From contig CAIXRH010000181.1 in the NCBI GenBank assembly GCA_903921785.1, positions 1-64,000 of the forward strand: a DNA stretch of 64,000 bases. Reading direction: 5' to 3'. A program made the translations under genes and the position numbers. The notes under the pieces were generated by a model, which worked only from the letters and a program-made list of their open reading frames with translations, was not told the origin of the DNA and searched no databases. Numbering within the stretch: the first letter of the stretch is position 1; each line of letters starts with the position of its first letter. Origin of the DNA: an uncultured Pseudomonadota bacterium (GTDB lineage Bacteria > Myxococcota_A > UBA796 > SXON01). Below, piece by piece: positions 10,115-19,684 of the stretch.

Positions 10115-10627
10115 TCAATTCACCTCCCCTCCGTCCAGCTTCAGCGTGAGCCCCTCGAACCGCGCCCGCCGGAACCAGGCCCCCAACCCGGCCGGCTTCG
10201 GCGCGCCGTCGACCGCCCGCGTGAGGTCGGTCTCGACGCCCTCCAGGAGTTGACCGGTGGTGTCGAGCGGGTGCGCGGAGCACCACCACCGCCCGTCGGG
10301 CCACTCGACGAACGCGATCGCGAAGCGGCCGAGGACCTGGGCGCCGCGGCGACGGGTCATCACCCCGACGGTGGCGAGCGCCTCGACGCCCGGCTGAGAG
10401 GCGAAGGCGGCCGTGGCCTGGTGGACGTCCACGCCCGCGGCGAGGATCGGCGGCAGGTCGACGATCTGGGCGGCTTCCGGGAACAGCGTGAACAACGCCG
10501 GGCGGGGCACGCCGCGGGGGAGCTTGGACACGAGCATCTGCCACAACGACGCGCCGAGCGCGTCGTCTTCGGCGGGGAAGTCGGGGTCGCGGGCGGCGTG
10601 GGCCAGCCGCAGCTTGATCGTGGGCAT
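10115..10627 (-). CDS. Hypothetical protein
   Basis: 170 aa ORF, compatible with neighbouring coding layout. Confidence 0.55.
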   Translation of the reverse strand: MPTIKLRLAHAARDPDFPAEDDALGASLWQMLVSKLPRGVPRPALFTLFPEAAQIVDLPPILAAGVDVHQATAAFASQPGVEALATVGVMTRRRGAQVLGRFAIAFVEWPDGRWWCSAHPLDTTGQLLEGVETDLTRAVDGAPKPAGLGAWFRRARFEGLTLKLDGGEVN

Positions 10628-10631
10628 CGCC

Positions 10632-11075
10632 TCAGTCGCACCGGTCGTTGTCGTCGCGATCCTTGCAGCCGTCGCCCCGCATGGTGCGCCGCACTTCCTC
10701 GCCCGTGCCGGTGACCGCGACGAAGTTCGCGGAGTAGGCCCCCGCGCGGCTCGGGCGGAACCGCACCCGCACCCCGAACTGCTGCCCCGGGTTCAGCCGC
10801 CGGGGGACGCTGGGTTCAACGCCGATGGTGAACGCCCCGGTGTCTCCCTCCAGCCAGACGTCCTCCACGTCGATCGGGTTCTCCTGTCCTTGCGGCGCGA
10901 GCACGAAGTTCTCGAACTTGCTCTCCTCGCCGGGCATCAACTCCCCGAAGTTCGTGGTGGCCTGGGGCGTGATGGTGAGCCGCCCGTCGATCGCCGGGTC
11001 GATGGGCTCCAGGCCGAACTGTCCGCACCCCGGCAGGGCCAGGAACGGCAGCACGACGGCGAGGGGCCAGCGCAT
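10632..11075 (-). CDS. Lipoprotein with ASH/DUF1573-like beta-sandwich features
   Basis: MRWPLAVVLPFLALPGCGQFG; TNFGELMPGEESKFENFVL; VRVRFRPSRAGAYSANFVAV. Confidence 0.6.
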   Translation of the reverse strand: MRWPLAVVLPFLALPGCGQFGLEPIDPAIDGRLTITPQATTNFGELMPGEESKFENFVLAPQGQENPIDVEDVWLEGDTGAFTIGVEPSVPRRLNPGQQFGVRVRFRPSRAGAYSANFVAVTGTGEEVRRTMRGDGCKDRDDNDRCD

Positions 11076-11118
11076 TCCCGAGGGGTCTAATTCGCCGCGC
11101 CGTGGGATACAGGATCGG

Positions 11119-12675
11119 GTGGCCGCCGACCCTCCGCTCTTCTCCGCCCCGCCTGTCGACGAGCTCCGCGCCGCCCTCGGCGGCCGGCTCCGCCGTCGCC
11201 TCGGCTCCATGCCCGACGCCGCCCTCGTCGACCTCCTGGCCGACACGGTCTTCACCGAACGAAAGCGGGTCTCCCACGATGGCGGCGCGCCCGAGTACCT
11301 CACCGCCGTGGAGCACGCGGCGCGCGCGCTCCACGCGGGGGATCGCCCCGGCATGGAGCGCGCGGCGGTCGCCCTGGTGGAGGCCTACGCCGGAGAGATC
11401 CACAACCCGTTCTCGGTGCGCACCTACCGCTTCGCCACGAAGCTCCTCCCCGGGCTGCTCACCCGGCTCCTGAGCACCACCCGGGCGCGGGACCTCGTCT
11501 CCAAGTCGACGGACCCGGCGCAGCGCATTCGCCTCCACGGCCCGATCGACCAGCTCCGGCGGCTCGCCGCCACCTCCACGCTGATCCTCGCGCCCACCCA
11601 CGTCTCCAACCTCGACTCGCCGCTCATCGGCTACGCGCTCTACGCCGCGGGCCTGCCCCCATTCGCGTACGGCGCCGGGCTCAACCTCTTCGAGAATCCC
11701 GTGATGGGGTTCTTCATGCAGCGCCTCGGCGCCTACACCGTAGATCGCCGGAAACGCAACCGTTTGTACAAGGACACGCTCAAGGACTACTCGGTGGAGA
11801 TCCTCGGGCGCGGCCACCACTCGCTCTTCTTCCCCGGCGGCACCCGCAGCCGCTCGGGGCGCCTGGAGGCGAAGCTCAAGAAGGGCCTCCTCGGCACCGG
11901 CCTCGACGCGTGGCAGGAGTCGCTCGCCGCCGGTCGCCCCCGCGACGTGTTCATCGTCCCCTGCACCCTCTCCATCGGCCTCGTGCTCGAAGCGGAGTCG
12001 CTCATCGCCGACTCGCTCGCGGAGGAGGGCAAGCAGCGGTACATCATGATGGACGACGAGTTCTCCGAGCCGCGGACGATCGCCACGTTCGTGCGGAAGC
12101 TCCTGGCGCTCGACGCCGCCGTGCACGTCCGCTTCGGCCAGCCGATGGACGTCACCGGCAACCCGATCGACGAAGCCGGCCAGAGCCTCGATCCCCACGG
12201 CCAGCCGGTGGACCGTCGCGGCTACGTCTGCGACCGCAACGGCGCCGTCGTCGCCGACGAACAACGCGACCACCTCTACACCCAGCGGGTGGCGGACCGC
12301 CTGGCCGAGGCCTACCAGCGCGACCTCGTCGCGCAGTCCACCCACCTCGCCGCGTGGGCCGCCTGGGCCACGCTGAAGAGTGCGCACGGCGCCAAGGACA
12401 CCTGGCAGCTCGTGCGGCTCTCGCCGGACGAAGCGCAGGTCCCGCGCACGAAGGTGCTCGCCCGCATCGAAGAGGGGCTCGCGAAGATCAAGGCGAAGGG
12501 CCGCTACCTCGCCATGCCGTCCACGGCCGAAGCGGTGCTCGACGAAGCGCTCGCCCGCTTCGCCTCCTTCCACCGCCAACGCGCGCTCGACCCGGTGGGC
12601 GGCCAGCTCCGCCTCGCGCCCGAGCTGGTGCTCTACTACCAGAACCGCCTCGTGGGCTGGAAGGAGCTCGCATGA
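11119..12675 (+). CDS. PlsB/PlsC-like glycerol(-phosphate) acyltransferase family protein
   Basis: APTHVSNLDSPLIGYAL and FFPGGTRSRSGRLEAKLKKGLLGT motifs; GTG start proposed at 11119. Confidence 0.75.
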   Translation: MAADPPLFSAPPVDELRAALGGRLRRRLGSMPDAALVDLLADTVFTERKRVSHDGGAPEYLTAVEHAARALHAGDRPGMERAAVALVEAYAGEIHNPFSVRTYRFATKLLPGLLTRLLSTTRARDLVSKSTDPAQRIRLHGPIDQLRRLAATSTLILAPTHVSNLDSPLIGYALYAAGLPPFAYGAGLNLFENPVMGFFMQRLGAYTVDRRKRNRLYKDTLKDYSVEILGRGHHSLFFPGGTRSRSGRLEAKLKKGLLGTGLDAWQESLAAGRPRDVFIVPCTLSIGLVLEAESLIADSLAEEGKQRYIMMDDEFSEPRTIATFVRKLLALDAAVHVRFGQPMDVTGNPIDEAGQSLDPHGQPVDRRGYVCDRNGAVVADEQRDHLYTQRVADRLAEAYQRDLVAQSTHLAAWAAWATLKSAHGAKDTWQLVRLSPDEAQVPRTKVLARIEEGLAKIKAKGRYLAMPSTAEAVLDEALARFASFHRQRALDPVGGQLRLAPELVLYYQNRLVGWKELA

Positions 12676-13514
12676 CCCCCCTCCCCTCGGTCGCCCTGGT
12701 CGGCAGCGGCGAGATGGTCGAGGCGCTGGCCACGCTGGTGGGCGCGTCCGGCGCCCAGCGGGTGGAGCAGGGCGCGGACGTGGAGCTGTGGGTCACCCCG
12801 ATCCAGGAGCTGCGGGCGCTGGTGCGGAGCCGAGCGCCCGGCCCGGCCGATCGTATCGTGCTCGCCACCCGGGGTCTGGAGCCCGGCACCGGCCTGCGCC
12901 CCACCGAGATCGTGCTCGCGGAGTCGGCCTGCTTGCGCGTCGGCGTGGTGGGCGGGCCGCTTTTGCCGGGAGAGCTGCGGCGGCGTTCGCCCTGCGCGGC
13001 GGTGGTGGCCTCAGCGTTTCACGAGGTCGGCTCGATCGCCTCCCGCGCGCTTCGTTCCCCCCTCTGCCGCGTGTACGCCACCACCGATCTCGCCGGAGTG
13101 GAGCTCGCGAGCGCGTTGGTCGACATCTTCGCGGTGGCCTTGGGGGCGGCACGGGGCCTCGGCCTGGGCACTGGCGCGGAGGCGCTGCTCGTGGCGCGGG
13201 CGGCGGTCGAAGGCGCCCGCCTCGCCGGGCGCACGGGCGGGGACGCGCGCACCTTCTCCGGCCTCGCCGGCGTCGGCGACCTCGTCGCGTGCGCCGCCAG
13301 CCCCGATCACCCCGGCCACCGCCGCGGCCTCGCCCTGGCGCGCGGGGAGCCCGCGCCCGAGGTCGTCGCCCTGTGCGACGCGCTGCTCGGCCGCGCGCCC
13401 AAGCTCCCCATCGTCAGCGGCGTACGCCGGGTCGCGCGCGGGGAGGTCCGGGTGGCCGACGCCTTGGACGTGCTGATGTCCAGCGCCCACGTGGGCGAGT
13501 GGGACGACGTTTGA
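12672..13514 (+). CDS. Glycerol-3-phosphate dehydrogenase-like protein
   Basis: ATGA overlap with upstream ORF; VALVGSGEM N-terminus; FSGLAGVGDLVACAASPDHPGHRRGLALARGE resembles GpsA C-domain. Confidence 0.7.
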   Translation: MTPLPSVALVGSGEMVEALATLVGASGAQRVEQGADVELWVTPIQELRALVRSRAPGPADRIVLATRGLEPGTGLRPTEIVLAESACLRVGVVGGPLLPGELRRRSPCAAVVASAFHEVGSIASRALRSPLCRVYATTDLAGVELASALVDIFAVALGAARGLGLGTGAEALLVARAAVEGARLAGRTGGDARTFSGLAGVGDLVACAASPDHPGHRRGLALARGEPAPEVVALCDALLGRAPKLPIVSGVRRVARGEVRVADALDVLMSSAHVGEWDDV

Positions 13515-14356
13515 GCGGCCCCATCGGCGTCTACGACTCCGGCTTCGGCGGCCTGTCGGTCCTCCGGGAGCTGCGCCGCACCCTCCCCACGCACGACTTC
13601 GTGTACCTGGGCGACTCCGGGCGCGCCCCGTACGGCGGCCGCGACGTGCACACCATCCTCGACATGGCCGAGCAGTGTGTGGAGCGGCTGTTCCACGAGG
13701 GCTGCGCGGTGGTGGTGGTGGCGTGCCACACCGTGTCCAGCGTGGCGCTTCGGCACCTCCAACGCCGCTACGGCGCCGGCGAGCGCCGCGTGCTCGGGGT
13801 CACGATCCCCGCGGCGGAGTGCGCGGTCGGGGTCACGCGCGGGCACATCGGGCTCCTGGGCACCGCGCGCACGGTCGCGAGCGGCACGTTCGCCACCGAG
13901 GTGCACAAACTCTCGGGGGCCCGGGTCACCGAGCTGGCGGCGCCGCTCCTCGCCCCGATCGTGGAGGAGGGCTGGGAGGAGACCGAGGTCGCCCGCGCGG
14001 CGGTTCGCCGCTACGTCCACGCCCTCGGCGCGGTGGACACGTTGGTGCTCGGCTGCACCCACTACCCGCTGCTCCGGCAGGCGTTCGAAGGGGCGCTCGG
14101 CCCCGAGGTGACCCTCCTGGATCCCGCACCGTTCGTGGCCCGGCGCCTCGCGGACTGGCTGGAGCGGCACCCCGGCTTCGCCACGCCCGGCACCGGCCGG
14201 CTCCGCGCCCTCTCCACCGGCGACCCCGAGCGCTTCGCCCAGCTCGGCGAACGGTTCCTCGGCGAGCCGCTCCACGAGGTGGAGTACGTGGCGGAGGTCG
14301 ATGGGCGGCTGGTGCCCACCACGCGCGTCGTCCACGTGGGGCAGGTCGTCCGGTAG
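13511..14356 (+). CDS. murI: Glutamate racemase
   Basis: IGVYDSGFGGLSVLRELRRTLP; VVVACHTVSSVALRHL; VLGCTHYPLL; TTG start overlapping upstream stop. Confidence 0.93.
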   Translation: MSGPIGVYDSGFGGLSVLRELRRTLPTHDFVYLGDSGRAPYGGRDVHTILDMAEQCVERLFHEGCAVVVVACHTVSSVALRHLQRRYGAGERRVLGVTIPAAECAVGVTRGHIGLLGTARTVASGTFATEVHKLSGARVTELAAPLLAPIVEEGWEETEVARAAVRRYVHALGAVDTLVLGCTHYPLLRQAFEGALGPEVTLLDPAPFVARRLADWLERHPGFATPGTGRLRALSTGDPERFAQLGERFLGEPLHEVEYVAEVDGRLVPTTRVVHVGQVVR

Positions 14357-14357
14357 G

Positions 14358-15233
14358 TCAGTCCCCGGTGTACCCCAGGTCCCGCAACATCCGCGGGTTC
14401 GTCGTCCAGTCCGGCTCGACCGCGACGAAGAGCTTGAGCATCACGCGGGCGCCGAGCAGCGCCTCGATCTGCTTGCGGGCCGCAGTGCCGATGCGCTTGA
14501 CCATCTTGCCGCCCGCGCCGATGACGATCGCCTTCTGGCTGGGCTTCTCGATGACGATCCGGGCGAAGATGGTCACCTTCCCCTCGGCGCGCTCGCTCTC
14601 GTCGAACTTCTCGATCTCCACGGCGGCGACGTAGGGGATCTCCTGGCCGCACGCCACGAAGAGCTGCTCGCGGATGAGCTCGGCGCAGATGTCCTTCTCC
14701 CGCACGTCGGTGACGTGGTCCTCCGGGTAGAGCGGCTCGCCTTCCGGCAGGCTGCGCGCCCACTCCTGGAGCAGCTCCTCGGTGCCGTCGCCGGTGAGGG
14801 CCGAGATGGGCACGACCACGCCGGTCTGGGCGTAGATCGCCATGAGCGGGAGGAGGAGGCGCTTGTCCTCCAGCTCGTCGACCTTGTTGAGCGCGACGAC
14901 GACCTTCCGCCCGGCGAAGCGCGCGGCGAGCTCTTCGTCGTGGGGGCGCGTCGCGTCGACGATCCAGCAGAGCAGATCCACCTCGTCCATCGCGCCTTCC
15001 GCCGTCTTCACCATGCGGCGGTTGAGCTCGGAGCGCGGGCCGTGGAGCCCCGGCGTGTCGACCAGAACGGCCTGGAGCCCGGGCACATTGACGATGCCCA
15101 TGATCCGGGTGCGGGTGGTCTGGGGCTTGGGCGAGACCGCGGCGATGCGGACCCCGACCAGCCGGTTGAGCAGCGTGCTCTTCCCCGCGTTGGGGCGGCC
15201 GACGAGGGCGACGGTACCAGTGTGTGACGACAT
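14358..15233 (-). CDS. era: GTPase Era
   Basis: VALVGRPNAGKSTLLNRLVG; DTPGLH; NKVD; C-terminal KH domain KAIVIGAGGKMVKRIGTAARKQIE. Confidence 0.96.
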   Translation of the reverse strand: MSSHTGTVALVGRPNAGKSTLLNRLVGVRIAAVSPKPQTTRTRIMGIVNVPGLQAVLVDTPGLHGPRSELNRRMVKTAEGAMDEVDLLCWIVDATRPHDEELAARFAGRKVVVALNKVDELEDKRLLLPLMAIYAQTGVVVPISALTGDGTEELLQEWARSLPEGEPLYPEDHVTDVREKDICAELIREQLFVACGQEIPYVAAVEIEKFDESERAEGKVTIFARIVIEKPSQKAIVIGAGGKMVKRIGTAARKQIEALLGARVMLKLFVAVEPDWTTNPRMLRDLGYTGD

Positions 15234-15290
15234 CGGCCGGCGGCTAACTCGCCGCGCCCCCCGCGCCCGGTGGCGGCCTCGAACCAATCC

Positions 15291-15370
15291 CGATGTCGAG
15301 GGGCTGGTGGCGCCGCACCGCCTTGCCGCCCGGACCCGTCGGCGGTCGAGGCGCCACGGTCGGCGAGAAG
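15291..15370 (+). repeat. Dispersed intergenic repeat family A, copy 1
   Basis: ccgccttgccgcccggacccgtcggcggtcgaggcgccacggtcggcgag; near match to reverse complement of 40801-40874. Confidence 0.75.
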
Positions 15371-15400
15371 CGCGAGACCGAAGGAGGGGGCCGCCGCGGC

Positions 15401-15615
15401 GCACCCCCTCGCCTCGGGTCCGAGGCGGTGCCCTGCGCGTCCTGCACCCCCTCGCCTCAGGTCCGAGGCGGTGCCCCGCAGGGGCTGCACCCCCTCGCCT
15501 CGGGTCCGAGGCGGTGCCCTGCGCGTCCCGCACCCCTTCGCCTCGGGTCCGAGGCGGTGCCCTGCGCGTCCTGCACCCCCTCGCCTCGGGTCCGAGGGCG
15601 TGCCCCGCGGGCGCT
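15401..15615. repeat. 43-bp tandem repeat, 5 units plus degenerate partial sixth; each unit contains a hairpin
   Basis: gcaccccctcgcctcgggtccgaggcggtgccctgcgcgtcct starting at 15401, 15444, 15487, 15530, 15573. Confidence 0.95.
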
Positions 15616-15756
15616 GCACCCCACCGCCTCGGTCGCGCCGGCGCCCGCCTCGCCATTCTCCCCGCGGCGGCTCCTCGACCGCGGCGTCGGCTGCGGGGCA
15701 CGCCGGTGGAGGATCACCACCCCGCGCTCATCCGGGTCGTCGACCGTCCGCGCGGT

Positions 15757-18700
15757 TCACGGCGCGATCCCGTAGAACAACCAGGCCGCGCCGGCGGCGC
15801 TGCCGCCCGGATCGGCCCCGGGCGCGCCCACGAGCACGTCCGCGAAGCCGTCGGCGTCGACGTCGCCGCCGAGGGCGACGCTGCTGCCGAGCTGGTCGGC
15901 CCGGCCGTCGCCGCGGAGCCGGCCGTCGGCAGCGGACAGCGACACGGCGCCGCTGAGCGGGCCGCGGAGGACGTAGACCGCGCCCGCCTCGGGGATCGTG
16001 GTGGAGTCCGACGGCGCGCCGATGAGCACGTCCCCGTGGCCGTCGCCGTCGATGTCGCCACCTCCTGCCAGTGCGGTGCCGACACGGGAGGCCGACGTCT
16101 CCTCGGTGAAGGTGGCGGTCGCCCGAGACAACGAGCCGCTGCTGAGCGCCCCGGCGCTGAGGAGATAGGCGTGGGTGCCGTAGGGCGCGCCGACGAGCAG
16201 GTCGTCGAGCCCGTCGCCGTCCACGTCGCCGGCCCCCGCGACCTTGCTGCCGGCGCGGTCGCCCGTGCGTTCCCCGAGCCACTTCACGTCCGCCGTGGTG
16301 AGGGACGCCGTCCCCGAGATCGGCCCGTATTCGAGGTAGACCGCGCCCGCGCGCAGCCCCACCGTCGACTCGCCCCACGCCCCGACGATCAGGTCCCCGA
16401 CACCGTCGCCGTCGAGGTCGCCGCCGAACGCCGCCGACGTGCCTGCACGGTCGAGGGACACCTGCCCGTACCGGGTGGCGGTGGCGGCGCTCAGCGACCG
16501 GGTGCCGATGAGCGATCCCGACATCACGTACACCGCGCCCGCCTTGCTCCCCCCGGAGTCTTCGTAGGGCGAACCCACCAGAAGATCGTCCACGCCGTCC
16601 CCCGTGACGTCGTGCCCCGCGTCGAGCGCGTAGCCCGCGAGGTCGCCCGCGGCGGCCCCGGTGACGGTGAGCGCGGCGGAGGTCACGTCCACGTCGCCCG
16701 CGAGCGGACCGGACAACAGGTAGGCCGCACCAGCCTGCACGCCGGCCGTGCCGTCCGCGCACGCGCTGACCCACACGTCGTCGAAGCCGTCGGCGTCCAG
16801 GTCGCCGGCGCCGGTGACGGCCCAGCCGACCCGGTCATCCGCGGCGTCGCCCACGAGGCGCGCGAGGGTCGTGGCGGGGTCAATCTGGCCCGCGCCCGGG
16901 TGACCGATGATCCAGACTGCGCCTGCGCCCACCGCACCCGCGTCGTTGCCCGTGGCGCCGACCGCGATGTCGTCGAGGCCGTCGCCGTCCACGTCGCCGA
17001 GGAACGCGACGCTGGTGCCCGCGGCGTCGGCGGCGAGCTCGCCGTCGAGCCAGGCGTCGCCGGCGGACGCGCTGCGGTCGCCCCACGGCCCGCAGACCTC
17101 CGAGAGGCCGTCGCAGTCGTTGTCGATGCCGTCGCCACACACCTCGGGGTTCCCCGGGAAGGACAAGGGCTCCGTGTCGTCGCAGTCGTCGTAGTCGGCG
17201 ACGTACCCGGCGGGCGCGTCGCAGGCGGCGGTCTTGCTGTGGCGGTCGCCCGCGCCATCCCCGTCGGCGTCGGCGTACCACTGGCTCTCGCCGCTGGCCC
17301 CGGCTTCGTCGACCGATCCGTCGCAGTCGTCGTCGATGCCGTTGCAGCTCTCACGGTGCCCCGGGTACACGGAAGCGCGGGTGTCGTCGCAGTCGGTGCC
17401 GTCGGCGATGTACCCGTCCGGCGTGGAGCAGCTCCAGGTGGCGGTCGTGGCGTCGCCGTGGTTGTCGCCGTCCGCGTCGGCGTACCACCAGCCCGCGCCC
17501 ACGCTGGTCCCGTCGTCGACGAGGCCGTTGCAGTCGTCGTCGGTGTCGTTGCAGACCTCCGGCGCCCCCGGGAAGACGGCGGCGTCCCCGTCGTCGCAGT
17601 CGTCGGACGTCGCCAACCCGTTGCTCGGCTGCGTGCAGGCGACGCGGGTCAGCGCGCCGGCGTGGCCGTCGCCGTCGCGATCGACGAACCAGGTCGCGGC
17701 GTCCACCGCGCTCACCTCATCGGCACCTTCGTCACAGTCGTTGTCGATGCCGTCGCAGCGCTCGATCGCGCCCGGGAAGACGTCCGCGTCGGCGTCGTCG
17801 CAGTCGCCAGTGGTGTCGGTGTAGCCGCCGGGGACCTCGCAGGCGCGGCGGAAGGAGGCCGCGGTGCCCACCCCGTCGCCGTCCGCGTCCGCGTACCAGA
17901 GCTGCGCGTCGGCGGCGCCGACGTCCACGGTGCCGTCACAGTCGTTGTCGAGGCCGTCGCACACCTCGGCGGCGTCGGGGTTCACCGTCGGGTCGAGGTC
18001 GTCGCAGTCGGAGGTGTCCTCGATCCAGGTCGGGTCCGGCTGGCAGCCCGTGACGACGGAGGCGGGATCGCCGAACCCGTCGCCGTCCACGTCCGCGGCC
18101 CAGGTGCCGGTGCAGTCCCCTCCCCCACCGCCGGTGTCTCCGGTGTCCGGTGGCGTCCCGGTGTCCGCGGGCGTGCCGGTGTCGACCGCGCCGGTGTCCC
18201 CCGTCGTGCAGCCTTCGTCCGCCACGCCGGTGCAGTCGTCGTCCACGCCGTTGCAGACCTCCGCCGCGGCCGGGGAGATCGTGTTGTCGGTGTCCACGCA
18301 GTCGGCGTCGTCCGGGACCCAGCCGGCCGGCGCTTCGCACTGGACGACCTCGGTGGCGGCGTTGCCGTACCCGTCGGCGTCGTCGTCCGCGTACCAGGGG
18401 AGCGCGTCGAGGGCGCCCGCGTCGAGGTCTCCGTCGCAGTTGGTGTCGATCTCGTCGCAGAACTCGTCCGCGTCGGGGTGGATCCAGTCCACGTCGTCGT
18501 CGCAGTCGCCGCCCTCGAGCACCAGCCCCGGATCGACGCCCGCGCACGAGCCGACCACGGCCTCGCCGCCCCAGCCGTCGCCGTCGAGGTCGACGTACCC
18601 CACGGGCACGTCCGCCGCGTCCAGGTCGACCTGCCCGTCGCAGTCGTCGTCCACGCCGTTGCACACCTCCACGGCGGCCGGGGAGATCGTCGCGTCGGTG

Positions 18701-19560
18701 TCCACGCAGTCGAACGGATCGGGCACCCAGCCTTCGGGCGCTTCGCACGCATAGACCTCGGTCGATGCGTCGCCGTACGCGTCCGCGTCTTCGTCGGCGT
18801 ACCAGGGGAGGGCGTCGAGGGCGTCGGCGTCGACGATGCCGTCGCAGTCGTCGTCCTCCCCATTGCAGAACTCGTCGGCGTCGGGGTGCACGGCCGCGCT
18901 GCCGTCGTCGCAGTCGAGCGCGTTCTCCACAAACCCCTCGGCCTCGGCGCAGAGCCACGCCGGCTCGACGGGGTCGCCGTAGCCGTCCCCGTCGCTGTCG
19001 GGGTACCGCAGGAGCCCGGGTTCGTCCTCGTCGACGAGGCCGTCGCCGTCGTTGTCGACGCCGTCGCAGAGGTCGGGGGTGGCCGCTGCGGTGTCGGTCG
19101 GCGGGGCGGCCGCGGTGTCGGCGGCCGAGTCGCCGGCGGTGTCGTCGCCGGGCGGGAATGGGGCGCCGGTGTCGACCGGGGGGTCGGGGACCGTGTCCGT
19201 CGGGTCGGTCGGGTCGGTGGTGCTCGTGCCGGTGTCGACGTCGCCGCTGTCCGCGGCCGAGTCCCCCGCCGGGTCCACGCCGCCGCTGTCGGTCGGGTCG
19301 CCGGTGCTCATGCCGCTGTCGACGTCGCCGCTGTCCGCTGCAGCGTCCCCGGTGTCGTCGTCGCCACCCAGGCCGTGCCAGTGCCAGCCCCCGATGTTCG
19401 GCCAGTCCTTCGAGCTCACCGGGTGATCCGGGATGATCACCGAGCCGTGGCCGCGAAGCCCCGCGTCCGTCGTGGTCGTCGGCGGGTCCTCGGGCGGGGC
19501 CGCCCGGCAGGCGGAGGCCACGAAGGCAAGCGAGACGACCAGCGAAAACGATGCGCGCAT
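15757..19560 (-). CDS. Giant lipoprotein: Asp/Thr-rich linkers, MopE-type metal-binding repeats, C-terminal FG-GAP/integrin-like repeats
   Basis: Lipobox VASAC; repeated CDGVDNDCDGLVDE and YADADGDGYG-type motifs; GDVDGDGLDDLLVGAPYG FG-GAP motifs. Confidence 0.9.
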   Translation of the reverse strand: MRASFSLVVSLAFVASACRAAPPEDPPTTTTDAGLRGHGSVIIPDHPVSSKDWPNIGGWHWHGLGGDDDTGDAAADSGDVDSGMSTGDPTDSGGVDPAGDSAADSGDVDTGTSTTDPTDPTDTVPDPPVDTGAPFPPGDDTAGDSAADTAAAPPTDTAAATPDLCDGVDNDGDGLVDEDEPGLLRYPDSDGDGYGDPVEPAWLCAEAEGFVENALDCDDGSAAVHPDADEFCNGEDDDCDGIVDADALDALPWYADEDADAYGDASTEVYACEAPEGWVPDPFDCVDTDATISPAAVEVCNGVDDDCDGQVDLDAADVPVGYVDLDGDGWGGEAVVGSCAGVDPGLVLEGGDCDDDVDWIHPDADEFCDEIDTNCDGDLDAGALDALPWYADDDADGYGNAATEVVQCEAPAGWVPDDADCVDTDNTISPAAAEVCNGVDDDCTGVADEGCTTGDTGAVDTGTPADTGTPPDTGDTGGGGGDCTGTWAADVDGDGFGDPASVVTGCQPDPTWIEDTSDCDDLDPTVNPDAAEVCDGLDNDCDGTVDVGAADAQLWYADADGDGVGTAASFRRACEVPGGYTDTTGDCDDADADVFPGAIERCDGIDNDCDEGADEVSAVDAATWFVDRDGDGHAGALTRVACTQPSNGLATSDDCDDGDAAVFPGAPEVCNDTDDDCNGLVDDGTSVGAGWWYADADGDNHGDATTATWSCSTPDGYIADGTDCDDTRASVYPGHRESCNGIDDDCDGSVDEAGASGESQWYADADGDGAGDRHSKTAACDAPAGYVADYDDCDDTEPLSFPGNPEVCGDGIDNDCDGLSEVCGPWGDRSASAGDAWLDGELAADAAGTSVAFLGDVDGDGLDDIAVGATGNDAGAVGAGAVWIIGHPGAGQIDPATTLARLVGDAADDRVGWAVTGAGDLDADGFDDVWVSACADGTAGVQAGAAYLLSGPLAGDVDVTSAALTVTGAAAGDLAGYALDAGHDVTGDGVDDLLVGSPYEDSGGSKAGAVYVMSGSLIGTRSLSAATATRYGQVSLDRAGTSAAFGGDLDGDGVGDLIVGAWGESTVGLRAGAVYLEYGPISGTASLTTADVKWLGERTGDRAGSKVAGAGDVDGDGLDDLLVGAPYGTHAYLLSAGALSSGSLSRATATFTEETSASRVGTALAGGGDIDGDGHGDVLIGAPSDSTTIPEAGAVYVLRGPLSGAVSLSAADGRLRGDGRADQLGSSVALGGDVDADGFADVLVGAPGADPGGSAAGAAWLFYGIAP

Positions 19561-19684
19561 GGCGCCGCAATCGGTGGAGATGCAGGGACCTTGAGGAGGA
19601 AGCGCGGGCCGCCGCGTGTCGACGCGCCCGGTGACTCTCCATCAAGTCGAGGACCCCCGCACCCGATCGAAGGCGCCCCTTCGC

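Noticed and set aside
15401-15615. CRISPR array
   Set aside because: Units are directly abutting 43-mers with no unique spacers and no cas genes in the window.
14358-15701. Long N-terminal extension of Era (447 aa)
   Set aside because: Extension translates the 43-bp hairpin repeats and repeat A; the normal Era start is MSSHTGTVALVGRPNAGKST at 15233.
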